From an uncultured Pseudorhodobacter sp. (GTDB lineage Bacteria; Pseudomonadota; Alphaproteobacteria; Rhodobacterales; Rhodobacteraceae): a stretch of DNA of 48,763 nt. Positions 32,641-41,786 of this stretch are shown piece after piece (position 1 is the stretch's first letter; the number at the start of each line of letters is the position of its first letter). The stretch covers positions 1 to 48,763 of the forward strand of contig CAJXWJ010000023.1 of the NCBI GenBank assembly GCA_913062925.1, given 5' to 3'. The notes below the pieces were generated by a model that saw nothing but the letters and a program-made list of their open reading frames with translations, did not search any database and had not been told where the DNA came from. The position numbers and the translations under genes were made by a program.

Positions 32641-33844
32641 GGATCAACCGACCCAACCGCTTGATGCCTTCGTCAATCGCGGCCTCATCGGCGCAGGAAA
32701 ACGACAGTCGCAGCGTGTTGCCGTTGGACCCATCGGCAAAGAACGCGCGGCCCGGCACAAAGGCCACCCGCTCGCTTTGCAGCGATTTCGCCAAAAGCTC
32801 GGCCCCGTCCATGCCCTTTGGCAGGGTTAGCCAAACAAACATGCCGCCTTCGGGTTTGGTCCAAGTCACCCCCGCAGGCATCTCGCGCGCCAAGGCCGCC
32901 AGCATGTGATCGCGGCGCGCGCCATAAACGCGGCGCAATTGCGCGACATGCGGCGCAAAGATATCACGCGCCACGCGGTGGGTGACGATCTGGTTCGCGG
33001 TCGAAGAATGCAGATCGGCGGCCTGTTTCATCAGCACCAGTCGCGAGATCACCTCTTTGCCGGCGCAAACCCAGCCAACCCGCAGCCCCGGCGCCAGCGA
33101 TTTGCTGAACGACCCGCAATAAAGCGTGCGACAGGCCTCGATGCTGCCCTTACGCGCGATTTCCAGCGCAAGGATCGGCGGAATCGCCTGCCCGTCATAG
33201 CGCAGGGTCTGATAGGCGGCATCTTCGACAATGGCGATATCAAGCTGATCTGCCAGATCAATCACCGCCTCGCGGGCCGAAAGCGCAAGCGTCTCGCCGG
33301 TCGGATTGGCAAAATCAACCGAAAGATAGGCGAATTTCACCCGCCCACCGGCAGCCAAGGCGGTCTGGCGGTAATCTTCGGCGCTGCGGTTACTTTGCGG
33401 GTCCAGGCGGTCGTAGCTTGGCTCATAGGCGTTAAACGCCCCCAGCGCGCCCAGATAGGTCGGCCAACCGCACAGCACGGTATCCTTGGGCGAGATCATC
33501 AGTTTGCCAAGATAATCAAGCGCTTGCTGCGAGCCCGAGGTGATCAGGATATTTTCGGCGGTGCAGGGCACACCAATCTCGGCCATCTGGGCGGCAATCC
33601 AGTCGCGCAGGGGTTTATAGCCCTCTGACACCGAATATTGCAGCGCCGCGGTGGCCTGATCGCCCGAGAGCACATCGGAAAAGGCCGCCGCAAATTCGGC
33701 CTTGGGGAACAGCGCGGGATCAGGGATGCCACCTGCAAAAGAGATGATATCGGGTTGATCCAAAAGCTTGAGCAGCTCGCGAATTTCCGAAGCCTTCATC
33801 CGCGACGCCCGTGTCGCCAGAATATCGTTCCACTGCACGCCCAA
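32633..33844 (-). CDS. PLP-dependent aminotransferase, class I/II (2-aminoadipate aminotransferase-like)
   Basis: The 403-residue fold-type I aminotransferase has ISFAGGIPDPALFP near its N-terminus, typical of the LysN/MocR-related group, and ITSGSQQALDYLGKLM. The Asn of SVDFANPTGE, the Asp of IVEDAAYQTLRYDG and the Schiff-base Lys in SFSKSLAPGLRVGW are also present. Relatives act on 2-aminoadipate, aromatic or branched-chain amino acids; substrate is not determined. No GntR domain is fused, so it is not a MocR regulator. The EamA transporter gene overlaps its end. Confidence 0.85.
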   Translation of the reverse strand: MGVQWNDILATRASRMKASEIRELLKLLDQPDIISFAGGIPDPALFPKAEFAAAFSDVLSGDQATAALQYSVSEGYKPLRDWIAAQMAEIGVPCTAENILITSGSQQALDYLGKLMISPKDTVLCGWPTYLGALGAFNAYEPSYDRLDPQSNRSAEDYRQTALAAGGRVKFAYLSVDFANPTGETLALSAREAVIDLADQLDIAIVEDAAYQTLRYDGQAIPPILALEIARKGSIEACRTLYCGSFSKSLAPGLRVGWVCAGKEVISRLVLMKQAADLHSSTANQIVTHRVARDIFAPHVAQLRRVYGARRDHMLAALAREMPAGVTWTKPEGGMFVWLTLPKGMDGAELLAKSLQSERVAFVPGRAFFADGSNGNTLRLSFSCADEAAIDEGIKRLGRLIRG

Positions 33845-33938
33845 AACTCCCCTGCGTTTGGGCGGAATTTGATCTTGTGCCGGGGGTAAGTCAATAGTTG
33901 TGACCTAAGGCGGCGGTACCAATTTTGCTGGCTTTGCT

Positions 33939-34062
33939 GCGGAAAACCGCCGCTTGGCATTCGCCCGCCAAACCGCTAAAACCCTGCCAACATTCGGAGC
34001 AGGGTGCGATCCTTGCTGGCTCTTCCGGCCGCCTATCCGCCGGACCAAAGGCGCTTTGCGCC
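33939..34062 (+). promoter_or_regulatory. Multi-hairpin leader of the SulP gene, possible cis-regulatory RNA
   Basis: Four perfect hairpins are packed before the sulP start: GCGG/CCGC (33939-33950, AAAA loop), ACCCTGC/GCAGGGT (33981-33987/33999-34005), TCCGGC/GCCGGA (34024-34029/34039-34044) and GGCGC/GCGCC (34050-34054/34058-34062, TTT loop). The first can alternatively be disrupted by pairing CGGCGGT (33911-33917) with ACCGCCG (33946-33952). A conserved RNA motif (sul1) is reported upstream of sulfate-transporter genes in Alphaproteobacteria; whether this belongs to it was not tested. Confidence 0.45.
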
Positions 34063-34080
34063 GCAGATGACGGACTTTCC

Positions 34081-35571
34081 ATGAATTTGATGACGACCTA
34101 TCGCCAGCAATGGTTTGGCAATATTCGCGGCGATCTTTTGTCGGGGCTGGTGGTGGCGCTGGCGCTGATCCCCGAGGCGATTGCCTTTTCGATCATCGCA
34201 GGGGTGGACCCTAAGGTTGGGCTTTACGCCAGTTTTTCCATCGCGGTGATCACGGCGTTTTTTGGCGGCCGGCCGGGGATGATTTCGGCGGCCACAGCGG
34301 CGACGGCGGTGCTGATGGGCACATTGGTGCGCGAACACGGGCTGGATTATCTGCTGGCCGCGACCTTTCTTGCCGGGCTGTTGCAGGTGGGCATGGGGCT
34401 GGCCAAGCTGGGCTTTGTGATGCGCTATGTCTCGAAATCGGTGATGACGGGTTTTGTCAACGCCTTGGCGATCCTGATCTTTTTGGCGCAATGGCCCGAG
34501 ATTGACCCGATGCGCGTTGGCTGGCTGACCTATGCGATGTTGGCGGGGGGGCTTGCGATCATCTATCTGTTTCCGCGCCTGACCAGACTGGTGCCTTCGC
34601 CCTTGGTTACCATCATCGTGCTGACCGCGCTGAGCATGGCGCTGGGGCTGGATGTGCGCACGGTGGGCGATATGGGGCAATTGCCCGATGCTTTGCCAAG
34701 CTTTCTGATCCCGAATGTGCCCTTTACGCTGGACACGCTGCTGATCATTTTTCCCTATTCCTTGGCGGTTGCGGTGGTTGGGCTTTTGGAAAGCCTGATG
34801 ACGGCGCAGATCGTGGATGAGATGACCGACACCTCGTCGCATCGCAATCAAGAGTGCATTGGTCAGGGCATTGCCAATACCGCGACCTCTTTCATCGGCG
34901 GCATGGCGGGCTGTGCGATGATCGGGCAATCGGTGATCAACGTGAAGTCAGGCGGGCGCGGGCGGCTTTCGACCTTTACCGCCGGTGTGATGCTGTTGAT
35001 TTTCTGCGTCGGTTTGGGGCGCTGGGTCAGCCAGATCCCGATGCCTGCGCTGGTGGCGATCATGATCATGGTCTCGATCGGCACGTTTTCCTGGGCCTCG
35101 ATCGGCAATCTGCGTACGCATCCGAAATCGTCTTCGGTGGTGATGCTGGCGACGGTGGTCACGGTGGTCTGGACGCATAACCTTGCTTTGGGGGTTTTGG
35201 TGGGCGTGCTGTTGTCGGGGATCTTTTTCGCCGCCAAGATTGCGCAGTTGTTTGGCGTGAAATCGACGCTTTCGGCCGATGGGCAAGTGCGCACCTATGC
35301 GGTGCATGGTCAGCTGTTTTACGGCTCGGTCGAGGATTTCACCCGTGCGATCAACTTTCGCGAGGGTGCTGCACAGGTGGTGATTGATGTCACCCACGCG
35401 CATATCTGGGACATCTCTTCGGTGCAGGCGATTGATTCGGCGGTGATGAAGCTGCGGCGGCGCGGGTCTTTGGTGTCGATCATCGGCATGAATGAGGCCA
35501 CCGAGACGATCATGGACAAGCTGGCGATCCACGACAAAGACGGCGCGCTGGATGTGGTGTTAGAGCATTAA
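34081..35571 (+). CDS. SulP-family anion permease with STAS domain
   Basis: SulP (SLC26) proteins carry sulfate, bicarbonate or other anions. The 496-residue protein has about 12 hydrophobic segments; the first region holds the signature pieces [20 protein letters not shown] and [15 protein letters not shown]-terminal STAS domain (about 400-496) contains [17 protein letters not shown], the conserved loop near the regulatory site. Substrate is not decidable by eye; BicA-like bicarbonate transport is an alternative to sulfate. The frame remains open upstream to 33925, but that part is the structured leader. No good ribosome-binding site precedes ATG 34081. A bidirectional terminator follows. 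Confidence 0.88.
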   Translation: MNLMTTYRQQWFGNIRGDLLSGLVVALALIPEAIAFSIIAGVDPKVGLYASFSIAVITAFFGGRPGMISAATAATAVLMGTLVREHGLDYLLAATFLAGLLQVGMGLAKLGFVMRYVSKSVMTGFVNALAILIFLAQWPEIDPMRVGWLTYAMLAGGLAIIYLFPRLTRLVPSPLVTIIVLTALSMALGLDVRTVGDMGQLPDALPSFLIPNVPFTLDTLLIIFPYSLAVAVVGLLESLMTAQIVDEMTDTSSHRNQECIGQGIANTATSFIGGMAGCAMIGQSVINVKSGGRGRLSTFTAGVMLLIFCVGLGRWVSQIPMPALVAIMIMVSIGTFSWASIGNLRTHPKSSSVVMLATVVTVVWTHNLALGVLVGVLLSGIFFAAKIAQLFGVKSTLSADGQVRTYAVHGQLFYGSVEDFTRAINFREGAAQVVIDVTHAHIWDISSVQAIDSAVMKLRRRGSLVSIIGMNEATETIMDKLAIHDKDGALDVVLEH

Positions 35572-35597
35572 AAAAAGGGGCCCTCGGGCCCCTTTTT
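35572..35597. terminator. Bidirectional intrinsic terminator between sulP and hemE
   Basis: AAAAAGGGGCC (35572-35582) pairs perfectly with GGCCCCTTTTT (35587-35597) around CTCG. With A runs on one side and T runs on the other, it can terminate both the SulP gene and the convergent hemE. Confidence 0.9.
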
Positions 35598-35615
35598 CGC
35601 CAAGGGACAGCGGCT

Positions 35616-36647
35616 TTAGGCCCCGCGCACCGTGTCGATCATCAGCTGCACATTGTCGGGGTTGGCGTCGGGGGTGATGCCGTGGCCAAGGTTAAAGATA
35701 TGCGGGCCGCCGCGAAAGGCTTTGACGACATGGCGGGTTGCCTCGACCAGCTCTTGCCCGCCGCTGACCATATGGTGCGGTGCAAGGTTGCCTTGCACGC
35801 AGCCATCGATCTGCACATGGGCCGCAGCCCATTCCGGTGTCACCGAATTGTCGATGGCAACGCAATCAGCCCCCGTAGCGCGGGCAAAGCCTACATAGCC
35901 ATCACCGCCTTCACGCGGGAAAGCGATAACCGGCAGGCCGGGGTGCATCGCCTTGAGCGCCGAGATGATACGGGCGGCGGGTTTGACCGCGAAATCGGTG
36001 AAATCTTGGCCCTTGAGGCTGCCTGCCCAAGAATCAAACAGCTTGACCACTTCGGCCCCAGCCGAGACTTGCGCCGACAGATAGAGAATCGTTGCCTCGG
36101 TGATCACGTCGATCAGGGCGGAAAAGGCCGCGCGGTCGCTGGATTTCAGCGCATGGGCCGGGCCTTGGTCCTTGGTGCCACGGCCTGCGATCATATAGGT
36201 CGCCACGGTCCAAGGCGCGCCCGCAAAGCCGATCAGCGTGGTTTCGCGCGGCAGTTCTGCGGCCAAAAGTTTGACGGTTTCATAGATCGGCGCAAGGGTT
36301 TCGTGGATGTCGGCAATCGGGCGCAGGGCGCGCACGCCCGCCATATCGCCGATGGTCGACAGCCTTGGCCCCTCGCCGGTTTCAAACCACAGATCTGCGC
36401 CAAGCGCTTGGGGCAAAAGCAAAATATCGGCAAACAGGATTGCCGCATCAAAGCCATAGCGCCGGATGGGCTGCAAGGTAACCTCTGCCGCCAGCTCGGG
36501 GTTGTAGCACAGCTTCAGAAAATCGCCGGCCTCGGCGCGGGTGGCGCGGTATTCCGGCAGGTAGCGGCCGGCCTGACGCATCATCCAAATCGGCGGCGTG
36601 GGCAGGGTTTCGCCTGCAAGCGCGCGGAGAATGGTTTTCTTTGTCAT
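35616..36647 (-). CDS. hemE: Uroporphyrinogen decarboxylase
   Basis: HemE removes four acetate carboxyls from uroporphyrinogen III to give coproporphyrinogen III. The 343-residue product has [16 protein letters not shown] near residues 17-32, the substrate Asp in [26 protein letters not shown] and the C-terminal [13 protein letters not shown]. The start at 36647 is preceded by AGGGAG; the longer frame adds 18 unconserved residues. It is divergent from hemC with 99 bases between starts, so one region may control both. The next enzyme, HemF, is encoded 6 kb upstream. Confidence 0.96.
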   Translation of the reverse strand: MTKKTILRALAGETLPTPPIWMMRQAGRYLPEYRATRAEAGDFLKLCYNPELAAEVTLQPIRRYGFDAAILFADILLLPQALGADLWFETGEGPRLSTIGDMAGVRALRPIADIHETLAPIYETVKLLAAELPRETTLIGFAGAPWTVATYMIAGRGTKDQGPAHALKSSDRAAFSALIDVITEATILYLSAQVSAGAEVVKLFDSWAGSLKGQDFTDFAVKPAARIISALKAMHPGLPVIAFPREGGDGYVGFARATGADCVAIDNSVTPEWAAAHVQIDGCVQGNLAPHHMVSGGQELVEATRHVVKAFRGGPHIFNLGHGITPDANPDNVQLMIDTVRGA

Positions 36648-36746
36648 CGGTTGCTCCCTTACTAACTTCCCTTGAGTTGCCTTGCTGAGGCCTGTTGTCA
36701 AGAGAGTGCTGCTTGAAAGCGTAATCTGAGATGGCTATGCATAGCT

Positions 36747-37682
36747 ATGACATATTCGCTTCCCACCCCCGACCAGACCTTCAAGATCGGCACACGCGGA
36801 TCGCCCCTTGCCCTGTGGCAGGCCCATGAGGTGCGGCGCTGCCTGCGCTTGGCCTTTGACCTGCCCGAAGCGGCCTTCGAGATTGTGGTGATCAAGGTCA
36901 CCGGCGATCTGGTGCAAGACCGCGCGCTGAAAGAGATCGGCGGCAAGGGTCTGTTCACCCGCGAGATCGAAGAGGCCTTGCTGGATGGCAGCATCGACAT
37001 CGCGGTGCATTCGATGAAGGATATGCCGGTGCTGCAACCTGCGGGGCTGCTGCTGGATTGCTATCTAGAGCGCGCCGATGTGCGTGACGGCTTTGTGTCG
37101 CTGCATGCCAGCGGCATTGCCGATCTGGCGCAGGGCGCGGTGGTGGGGTCTTCGTCTTTGCGCAGGCGGGCGCAATTGGCGCATCGGCGCGCCGATCTGC
37201 AATTGGTGGAATTTCGCGGCAATGTGCAGACGCGGATGAAAAAGCTGGGCGACGGCGTGGCGGATGCGACGTTTTTGGCGATGGCAGGGGTGACCCGTCT
37301 GGGCATGGCCGAGGTTGCGCGCCCGATCGAGGTGTCAGAAATGCTGCCAGCCGTGGCGCAGGGCGCGATTGGCATCGAACGTCGGCTGGATGATCTGCGC
37401 GCCAAGGCGATGCTGGACGCCATTCACCACACCGCCACCGGCCAGCAACTTGCGGCAGAGCGGGCGTTTTTGGCGCGGCTGGATGGCTCTTGCGAGACGC
37501 CGATTGCCGGGCTTGCGGTGATCGAGGCGGATCAGCTGTGGCTGCGTGGCGAGATTTTGCGCCCCGATGGCTCGCGGGTGATCACGGGTGAGATTCGCGG
37601 CGCGGTTGCCGATGGCGCGGCCTTGGGCGAGGCTTTGGCCGATCAGCTGCTGGCAGAGGCGGGCGCGGGCTTTTTCGACTAG
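36747..37682 (+). CDS. hemC: Hydroxymethylbilane synthase (porphobilinogen deaminase)
   Basis: HemC joins four porphobilinogens into hydroxymethylbilane, using a dipyrromethane cofactor on a Cys. The 311-residue protein has IGTRGSPLALWQAHEV, the catalytic Asp in DIAVHSMKDMP (near residue 84), GSSSLRRRAQL, and Cys249 in RLDGSCETPIAG as cofactor attachment site. No Shine-Dalgarno is visible; instead a 12-bp palindrome, GCTATGCATAGC (36734-36745), ends one base before the ATG. It is divergent from hemE, and its TAG overlaps the stop of the convergent MFS gene. Confidence 0.96.
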   Translation: MTYSLPTPDQTFKIGTRGSPLALWQAHEVRRCLRLAFDLPEAAFEIVVIKVTGDLVQDRALKEIGGKGLFTREIEEALLDGSIDIAVHSMKDMPVLQPAGLLLDCYLERADVRDGFVSLHASGIADLAQGAVVGSSSLRRRAQLAHRRADLQLVEFRGNVQTRMKKLGDGVADATFLAMAGVTRLGMAEVARPIEVSEMLPAVAQGAIGIERRLDDLRAKAMLDAIHHTATGQQLAAERAFLARLDGSCETPIAGLAVIEADQLWLRGEILRPDGSRVITGEIRGAVADGAALGEALADQLLAEAGAGFFD

Positions 37683-38869
37683 GCGGTGTTGCGGTCGACC
37701 CAAAACAGGCCAAAGGCACCCAAAAGCGCGATGCTGACGCCAATAAAGGCCACGGTGGTATAGCCGCCAATCGCCGTGCCGCTGGCAAAGGCAAAGGCGA
37801 CCAAGACATCCGAGATCAACTTTTGCAGCGCCAGCATCGCGCCTGCGGTGCCGGGGCGGCCTTGCAACAGGTCTTGGTAATAGGCGATGGGCAGCGCCAG
37901 CATGGTGGTGCCGCCGACCCCTGCCACCAAGGTCATGCCCCAGATCAGCGGGCTTGCGGCCAAAAGCGGCAGTGCGATGACATGGCAGCAATACAGCGCC
38001 ACGCCCAAACCGATCAGCGTCGAGCGTTTAAAGTGCCGCGCCACCCGTGGCAGCAAAATCAGGCAGGGCACTTCCCAGCCCGCCACAAGCCCGACATAAA
38101 GCGCCACATCCGCAGGGCCGCGCTGGGCCGATTGGTCAAACACCAGCGAGATCACCGTCATGTAAAGCCCGCCAGACGAGGTGATGGCCCCCAGCAACAG
38201 CAGACGGATCAGCACATTGGGGGCGGCAATCTCGCGGAAGGCCTGTTTGAAATTTAACCCCGAGCGCGCATCAACCCAATCGGTCTGCCCGTCGCGGGGC
38301 CACAACAGCAAGATCAGCGTCAGCAATCCCAATCCCGCCAGCGCCCCCGAGACATAGACCGCCGTCACCGCGATATTGGCTTCAAAGGCAAAGGTCCAGA
38401 ACACCAGCATCGCCAGAAACGCCAGCGAAAGGGCGGCGCGCACGGTGCCCAAGATGCCGTCGCGGCCCTCGGCCTGCGGATGCACCAGCCGCGCCAGCGC
38501 AAACAGTTGGCCAAAGATGCTGGACCCAATCGGCACCAAGATGCCGTGGCATAGGATCAGCGAGATCGTGCTGGGAAAGAACAGCATCAGCGCCATGCCC
38601 AGCAGGCTTGACGCGGTGGCAATAAGCGCAATCAGCCGACGGTTGCCATGTTGATCGCCCAAAACCCCCGACAAAACCGAAGCCGAAACCGCCGTGGCCG
38701 AGGCCAGCACCAGCAACAGCGCAAAGGCGGGTTTTGACAGGCCGATCACTTCGATGGCGATCAAGGATTGATAGGGGTAGGTCGAGGCGTTGAACACGCC
38801 GACCAAGAACATCGCCGCCGCAATCATCCGAAGCGTGGGGTTGCGCGAAATAAGGGTGAACGCTGACAC
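37679..38869 (-). CDS. MFS transporter, sugar-efflux-like
   Basis: The 396-residue protein has about 12 membrane helices and the major-facilitator layout. LSGVLGDQHGNRRLIAL between helices 2 and 3 is the MFS motif A, and VAGWEVPCLILLPRVA lies in the second half. The overall pattern recalls SetA-type sugar efflux transporters, but the substrate is unproven. It is convergent with hemC with a shared CTAG stop at 37679-37682. No neighbouring enzyme hints at its role. Confidence 0.75.
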   Translation of the reverse strand: MSAFTLISRNPTLRMIAAAMFLVGVFNASTYPYQSLIAIEVIGLSKPAFALLLVLASATAVSASVLSGVLGDQHGNRRLIALIATASSLLGMALMLFFPSTISLILCHGILVPIGSSIFGQLFALARLVHPQAEGRDGILGTVRAALSLAFLAMLVFWTFAFEANIAVTAVYVSGALAGLGLLTLILLLWPRDGQTDWVDARSGLNFKQAFREIAAPNVLIRLLLLGAITSSGGLYMTVISLVFDQSAQRGPADVALYVGLVAGWEVPCLILLPRVARHFKRSTLIGLGVALYCCHVIALPLLAASPLIWGMTLVAGVGGTTMLALPIAYYQDLLQGRPGTAGAMLALQKLISDVLVAFAFASGTAIGGYTTVAFIGVSIALLGAFGLFWVDRNTA

Positions 38870-38935
38870 GGTAAGCTGCCTTCCCAGAAGCGCAACGGCT
38901 AGCCTTCGGCGCGCGCCTTGTCCAGTGCCGCCGCG

Positions 38936-40348
38936 TTAAGGCGCGGGAATAACCTTGCCGGGATTCATGCGGTTGTCAGGGTCAAGTGCTGCCTTAATGG
39001 CGCGCATCACGTCCAGCGCCACAGGGTCTTTGCGCCGCTTCATCGAGGCAAGCTTCGAGAGGCCAACACCATGCTCGGCCGAAAACGATCCGCCCAGCGC
39101 CTGCACCTCGTCTTCCACCGCTTCGATGATCCGATCGGCATGGGCGGCAGAGGGGTCCGAGGGGTAGACGGTGAAATGCACATTGCCGTCGCCCAGATGC
39201 GCCACCAGAATCGTCTCGGCGCCAGCATCAAGCTGCGGCAGGCGGGTGCTGATGCGGTCCAGAAAGGGGGCGACCAGATCGGTCGGCAGACAGATGTCAG
39301 TGTCAATTGTGGGTTGGCGCGAGGTCATCACCTCGGAGGCCAATTCGCGCCGCTGCCACATCGCGGCGCGTTGCGCTTCGGTCTGGGCGATTTCGGCATC
39401 TTGCACCATGCCTTCGGCCATCATCTGCGCCAGTGTGGTTTCCAAAAGTCCGGTCAGTGGCAGGCTGCCATCGGCCTTTGGCGTGGTGTCATCCGGGCGC
39501 AGGCTGCCCAGTTCGACAAGGATCGTCACCTCGGCGGCAGGGCTGAACGGCTGGCGGATGTCGGGACGCGCGCGGGCCATCTGCGCCATATAGCTTGCAG
39601 GCATATATTCAAACGCCTCGACAGCGCCGCCCGAGGCCGCTTGCAGCCGGTTCAGCAGGATCAGCGCATCGGGCAGGCTGCGCGCCGACAGCGTGGCGGT
39701 GGCATAGGCGCGCGGCCGCGGCACCAGCTTCATCACCGCGGCAGTGATCACGCCCAAGGTGCCCTCGGCGCCGATGAACAGCTGTTTCAGATCATAGCCT
39801 GAGTTATCTTTGTGCAGCGCGCTCATCAGGTTCAGGATGCGGCCATCGGCCAGCACCACCTCGAGCCCAAGGCACAGCGCGCGGGTCGAGCCATAGCGCA
39901 GCACATTCGATCCGCCGGCATTGGTTGACAGCACGCCGCCAATCATCGCCGAGCCGCGCGCGCCAAACCACAGCGGAAAATACAGATCTTCGGCCTCGGC
40001 GGCCTTGTGCAGGCTGTCAAGCACCACACCAGCCTCGACAATCGCCAGCCGCGCGGCAGGGTTGATCTGGCGGATGGTGTTCAGCCGCTCGACCGAGAGG
40101 ATCAGCCCGCCCACCGTCATCAATCCGCCCGTCAGCCCGGTGCGCCCCGAGGCAGGCAGCACCGCCACCCGATGGCGCGCCGCGATCTGCATCACCTGCG
40201 CCACCTCGGCGGTATCGGCAGGGCGCACGGCGGCGATGGGGTCAGAATGATAATGATGCGTCACATCGGCAGTATAGCGGGCCAGATCCGCGCCGGTTAT
40301 CACATGGGCCGCGCCAAGCGCTGCGGTCAGATCGGCGATCAGGGTCAT
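38936..40348 (-). CDS. FAD-linked 2-hydroxyacid dehydrogenase, GlcD/D-2-hydroxyglutarate dehydrogenase type
   Basis: These flavoproteins oxidise D-2-hydroxyacids (lactate, glycolate, 2-hydroxyglutarate) and pass electrons to ETF or quinone. The 470-residue protein has the FAD-binding domain of the vanillyl-alcohol-oxidase family: VLPASGRTGLTGG, GGVLSTNAGGSNVLRYG and FIGAEGTLGVIT. The C-terminal FAD-oxidase domain has VAHLGDGNVHF and FSAEHGVGLSKL, with metal and substrate ligands. The start at 40348 has GGAGG upstream. It stands alone, without glcE/glcF subunits, which favours D-2-hydroxyglutarate or D-lactate over glycolate. Confidence 0.85.
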   Translation of the reverse strand: MTLIADLTAALGAAHVITGADLARYTADVTHHYHSDPIAAVRPADTAEVAQVMQIAARHRVAVLPASGRTGLTGGLMTVGGLILSVERLNTIRQINPAARLAIVEAGVVLDSLHKAAEAEDLYFPLWFGARGSAMIGGVLSTNAGGSNVLRYGSTRALCLGLEVVLADGRILNLMSALHKDNSGYDLKQLFIGAEGTLGVITAAVMKLVPRPRAYATATLSARSLPDALILLNRLQAASGGAVEAFEYMPASYMAQMARARPDIRQPFSPAAEVTILVELGSLRPDDTTPKADGSLPLTGLLETTLAQMMAEGMVQDAEIAQTEAQRAAMWQRRELASEVMTSRQPTIDTDICLPTDLVAPFLDRISTRLPQLDAGAETILVAHLGDGNVHFTVYPSDPSAAHADRIIEAVEDEVQALGGSFSAEHGVGLSKLASMKRRKDPVALDVMRAIKAALDPDNRMNPGKVIPAP

Positions 40349-40429
40349 CGGTGCCTCCACTTTGCCAGCAAGGTTGCGCAAAGCGGTGTTTCGCACAAGG
40401 GGGCTCTGACAGGGGATGCAGGGTTGAGT

Positions 40430-41107
40430 TTAGGGCGTCTTGATCTGCGCCAACAAGGCTTGCACCTGAGGCCCCAGCGTTTCCAGCAGGGTGACAACGC
40501 CTTTGGCATTGGGGTGAATGCCGTCGGCCTGCATGAACTGCGGGTCAAGCTGGCCTTGCGGTGTCATCAGCGGATCGAAATAGGGGCTGGCAAGCAGTGC
40601 GCCATGCGCCTGTGCAAGCTCTGCAAACATCGCGTCGAAACTGGCTTGATAGGCCGCGCCGTAATTTGGCGGTGCGCGCAGCGCCACCAGAAGCACCGGC
40701 AGATTGCGCGCGCTGATCCCTGACAAGATCGCGTCAAGATTGGCGCGGGCAAGGCCGGGGTCAAGCCCGCGCAGCATGTCATTGCCGCCAAGGTTGACCA
40801 TCACCGCCTGCACATCTGGCGTCAGCGACCAGTCAAGCCGCGACAGCCCGCCTGCGGTGGTATCACCCGACACACCGGCGTTCAGCACCACCGCAGCCGT
40901 GCCCTGCGCGGCCAGCCAAGCCTGCAACTGCGGCACCAACCCGTCTTCGGGCGGCAGGCCATAGCCTTCGGTCAGGCTATCGCCCAAAGCCAAAAGCGTG
41001 ACCGGAGCGGCGGAAACTGGCGCTGCGACAAGAAAAAGCGCAATGGCCGCATTGCGCAAATGCAAAAGCGGCTCATATCTGAGGAAAGCTTTGAAAGTGA
41101 TGTACAT
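40430..41107 (-). CDS. tesA: Arylesterase / lysophospholipase L1-like SGNH hydrolase
   Basis: This exported SGNH/GDSL esterase resembles TesA. From 41107 it has 225 residues, with a signal peptide ending PVSA. The four blocks are present: LLALGDSLTEGYGL with the catalytic Ser, NAGVSGDT, VNLGGNDMLRG and the Asp-x-x-His pair in QADGIHPN. The ATG at 41107 overlaps the ybbA ATG on the other strand in CATG (41105-41108); internal TTG codons at 41065 or 41059 would give a more usual signal peptide and free some space, so the start is uncertain. The tesA/ybbA-ybbP divergent order is also known from E. coli. Confidence 0.85.
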   Translation of the reverse strand: MYITFKAFLRYEPLLHLRNAAIALFLVAAPVSAAPVTLLALGDSLTEGYGLPPEDGLVPQLQAWLAAQGTAAVVLNAGVSGDTTAGGLSRLDWSLTPDVQAVMVNLGGNDMLRGLDPGLARANLDAILSGISARNLPVLLVALRAPPNYGAAYQASFDAMFAELAQAHGALLASPYFDPLMTPQGQLDPQFMQADGIHPNAKGVVTLLETLGPQVQALLAQIKTP

Positions 41108-41786
41108 GACCGATCCCGTATTAACCCTGACCCATGTTGGCCTGACCCTTGCGGGCAATGCCGGAGCCGTAACAATCCTGAAAGACATAAGCCTGCAAGT
41201 GGCCCAAGGCGAGAGCTTGGGGCTGATTGGGCCGTCAGGGTCGGGAAAATCTTCGTTACTGATGCTGATGGGCGGGCTAGAGCGGGCCACCTCGGGGCAG
41301 ATCACCGCGCTGGGCGCGGATCTGGGCGGTTTGGACGAAGACGGGCTGGCCAAGTTTCGGCGCGGTCGCATGGGGGTGGTGTTTCAGTCCTTTCACCTGA
41401 TCCCCACCATGACGGCTTTGGAAAACGTCGCTCTGCCGATGGAGATTGACGGCATCCCCGATGCCTTCGCGCGGGCCGAGGCAGAGTTGCAAGCGGTGGG
41501 CTTGGGTGGGCGGTTGCAGCATTACCCCTCGCAGATGTCGGGGGGCGAGCAGCAGCGCGTGGCGCTGGCGCGTGCGATGGCGCCACGGCCGGCAATTTTG
41601 CTGGCGGACGAGCCGACGGGCAATCTGGATCAGGTCAATGGTGCGGCGATTATGGATTTGATCTTTGCGCTGCGCGACCGGCATGGCGCGACCTTGGTTC
41701 TTGTTACCCATGCGCCCGAACTTGCCGCGCGCTGTGACAGGGTGGTGCGGCTGGTCGATGGCCAGATCGCGGGGGCTGCGGCATGA
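41106..41786 (+). CDS. ybbA: ABC transporter ATP-binding protein, YbbA/LolD-like
   Basis: The 226-residue ATPase has the Walker A loop GPSGSGKSS, Q-loop FQSFHLIPTM, signature MSGGEQQRVALARAM, Walker B ILLADEPTGNLD and the switch His in LVTHAPEL. MacB/LolD-type ATPases of this length pair with FtsX-like permeases. It is coupled to the next gene by an ATGA overlap. An ATG six bases upstream (41100) is an equally possible start. The role of YbbAP is not settled; the link to the esterase TesA is positional and conserved. Confidence 0.9.
   Translation: MTDPVLTLTHVGLTLAGNAGAVTILKDISLQVAQGESLGLIGPSGSGKSSLLMLMGGLERATSGQITALGADLGGLDEDGLAKFRRGRMGVVFQSFHLIPTMTALENVALPMEIDGIPDAFARAEAELQAVGLGGRLQHYPSQMSGGEQQRVALARAMAPRPAILLADEPTGNLDQVNGAAIMDLIFALRDRHGATLVLVTHAPELAARCDRVVRLVDGQIAGAAA

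Noticed and set aside
33925-34080. N-terminal extension of the SulP protein
   Set aside because: The peptide is unlike SulP N-termini and its codons coincide with a series of perfect hairpins, so it reads better as an RNA leader.
36648-36746. FNR/FnrL site controlling hemE and hemC
   Set aside because: No TTGAT-N4-ATCAA or close variant is present in the intergenic region; TTGTCAAG there lacks a proper half-site partner.
36737-36830. Alternative ATG just upstream of hemC
   Set aside because: It is out of frame with hemC and encodes no recognisable peptide; the hemC frame from 36747 begins close to the conserved IGTRGSPLA block.
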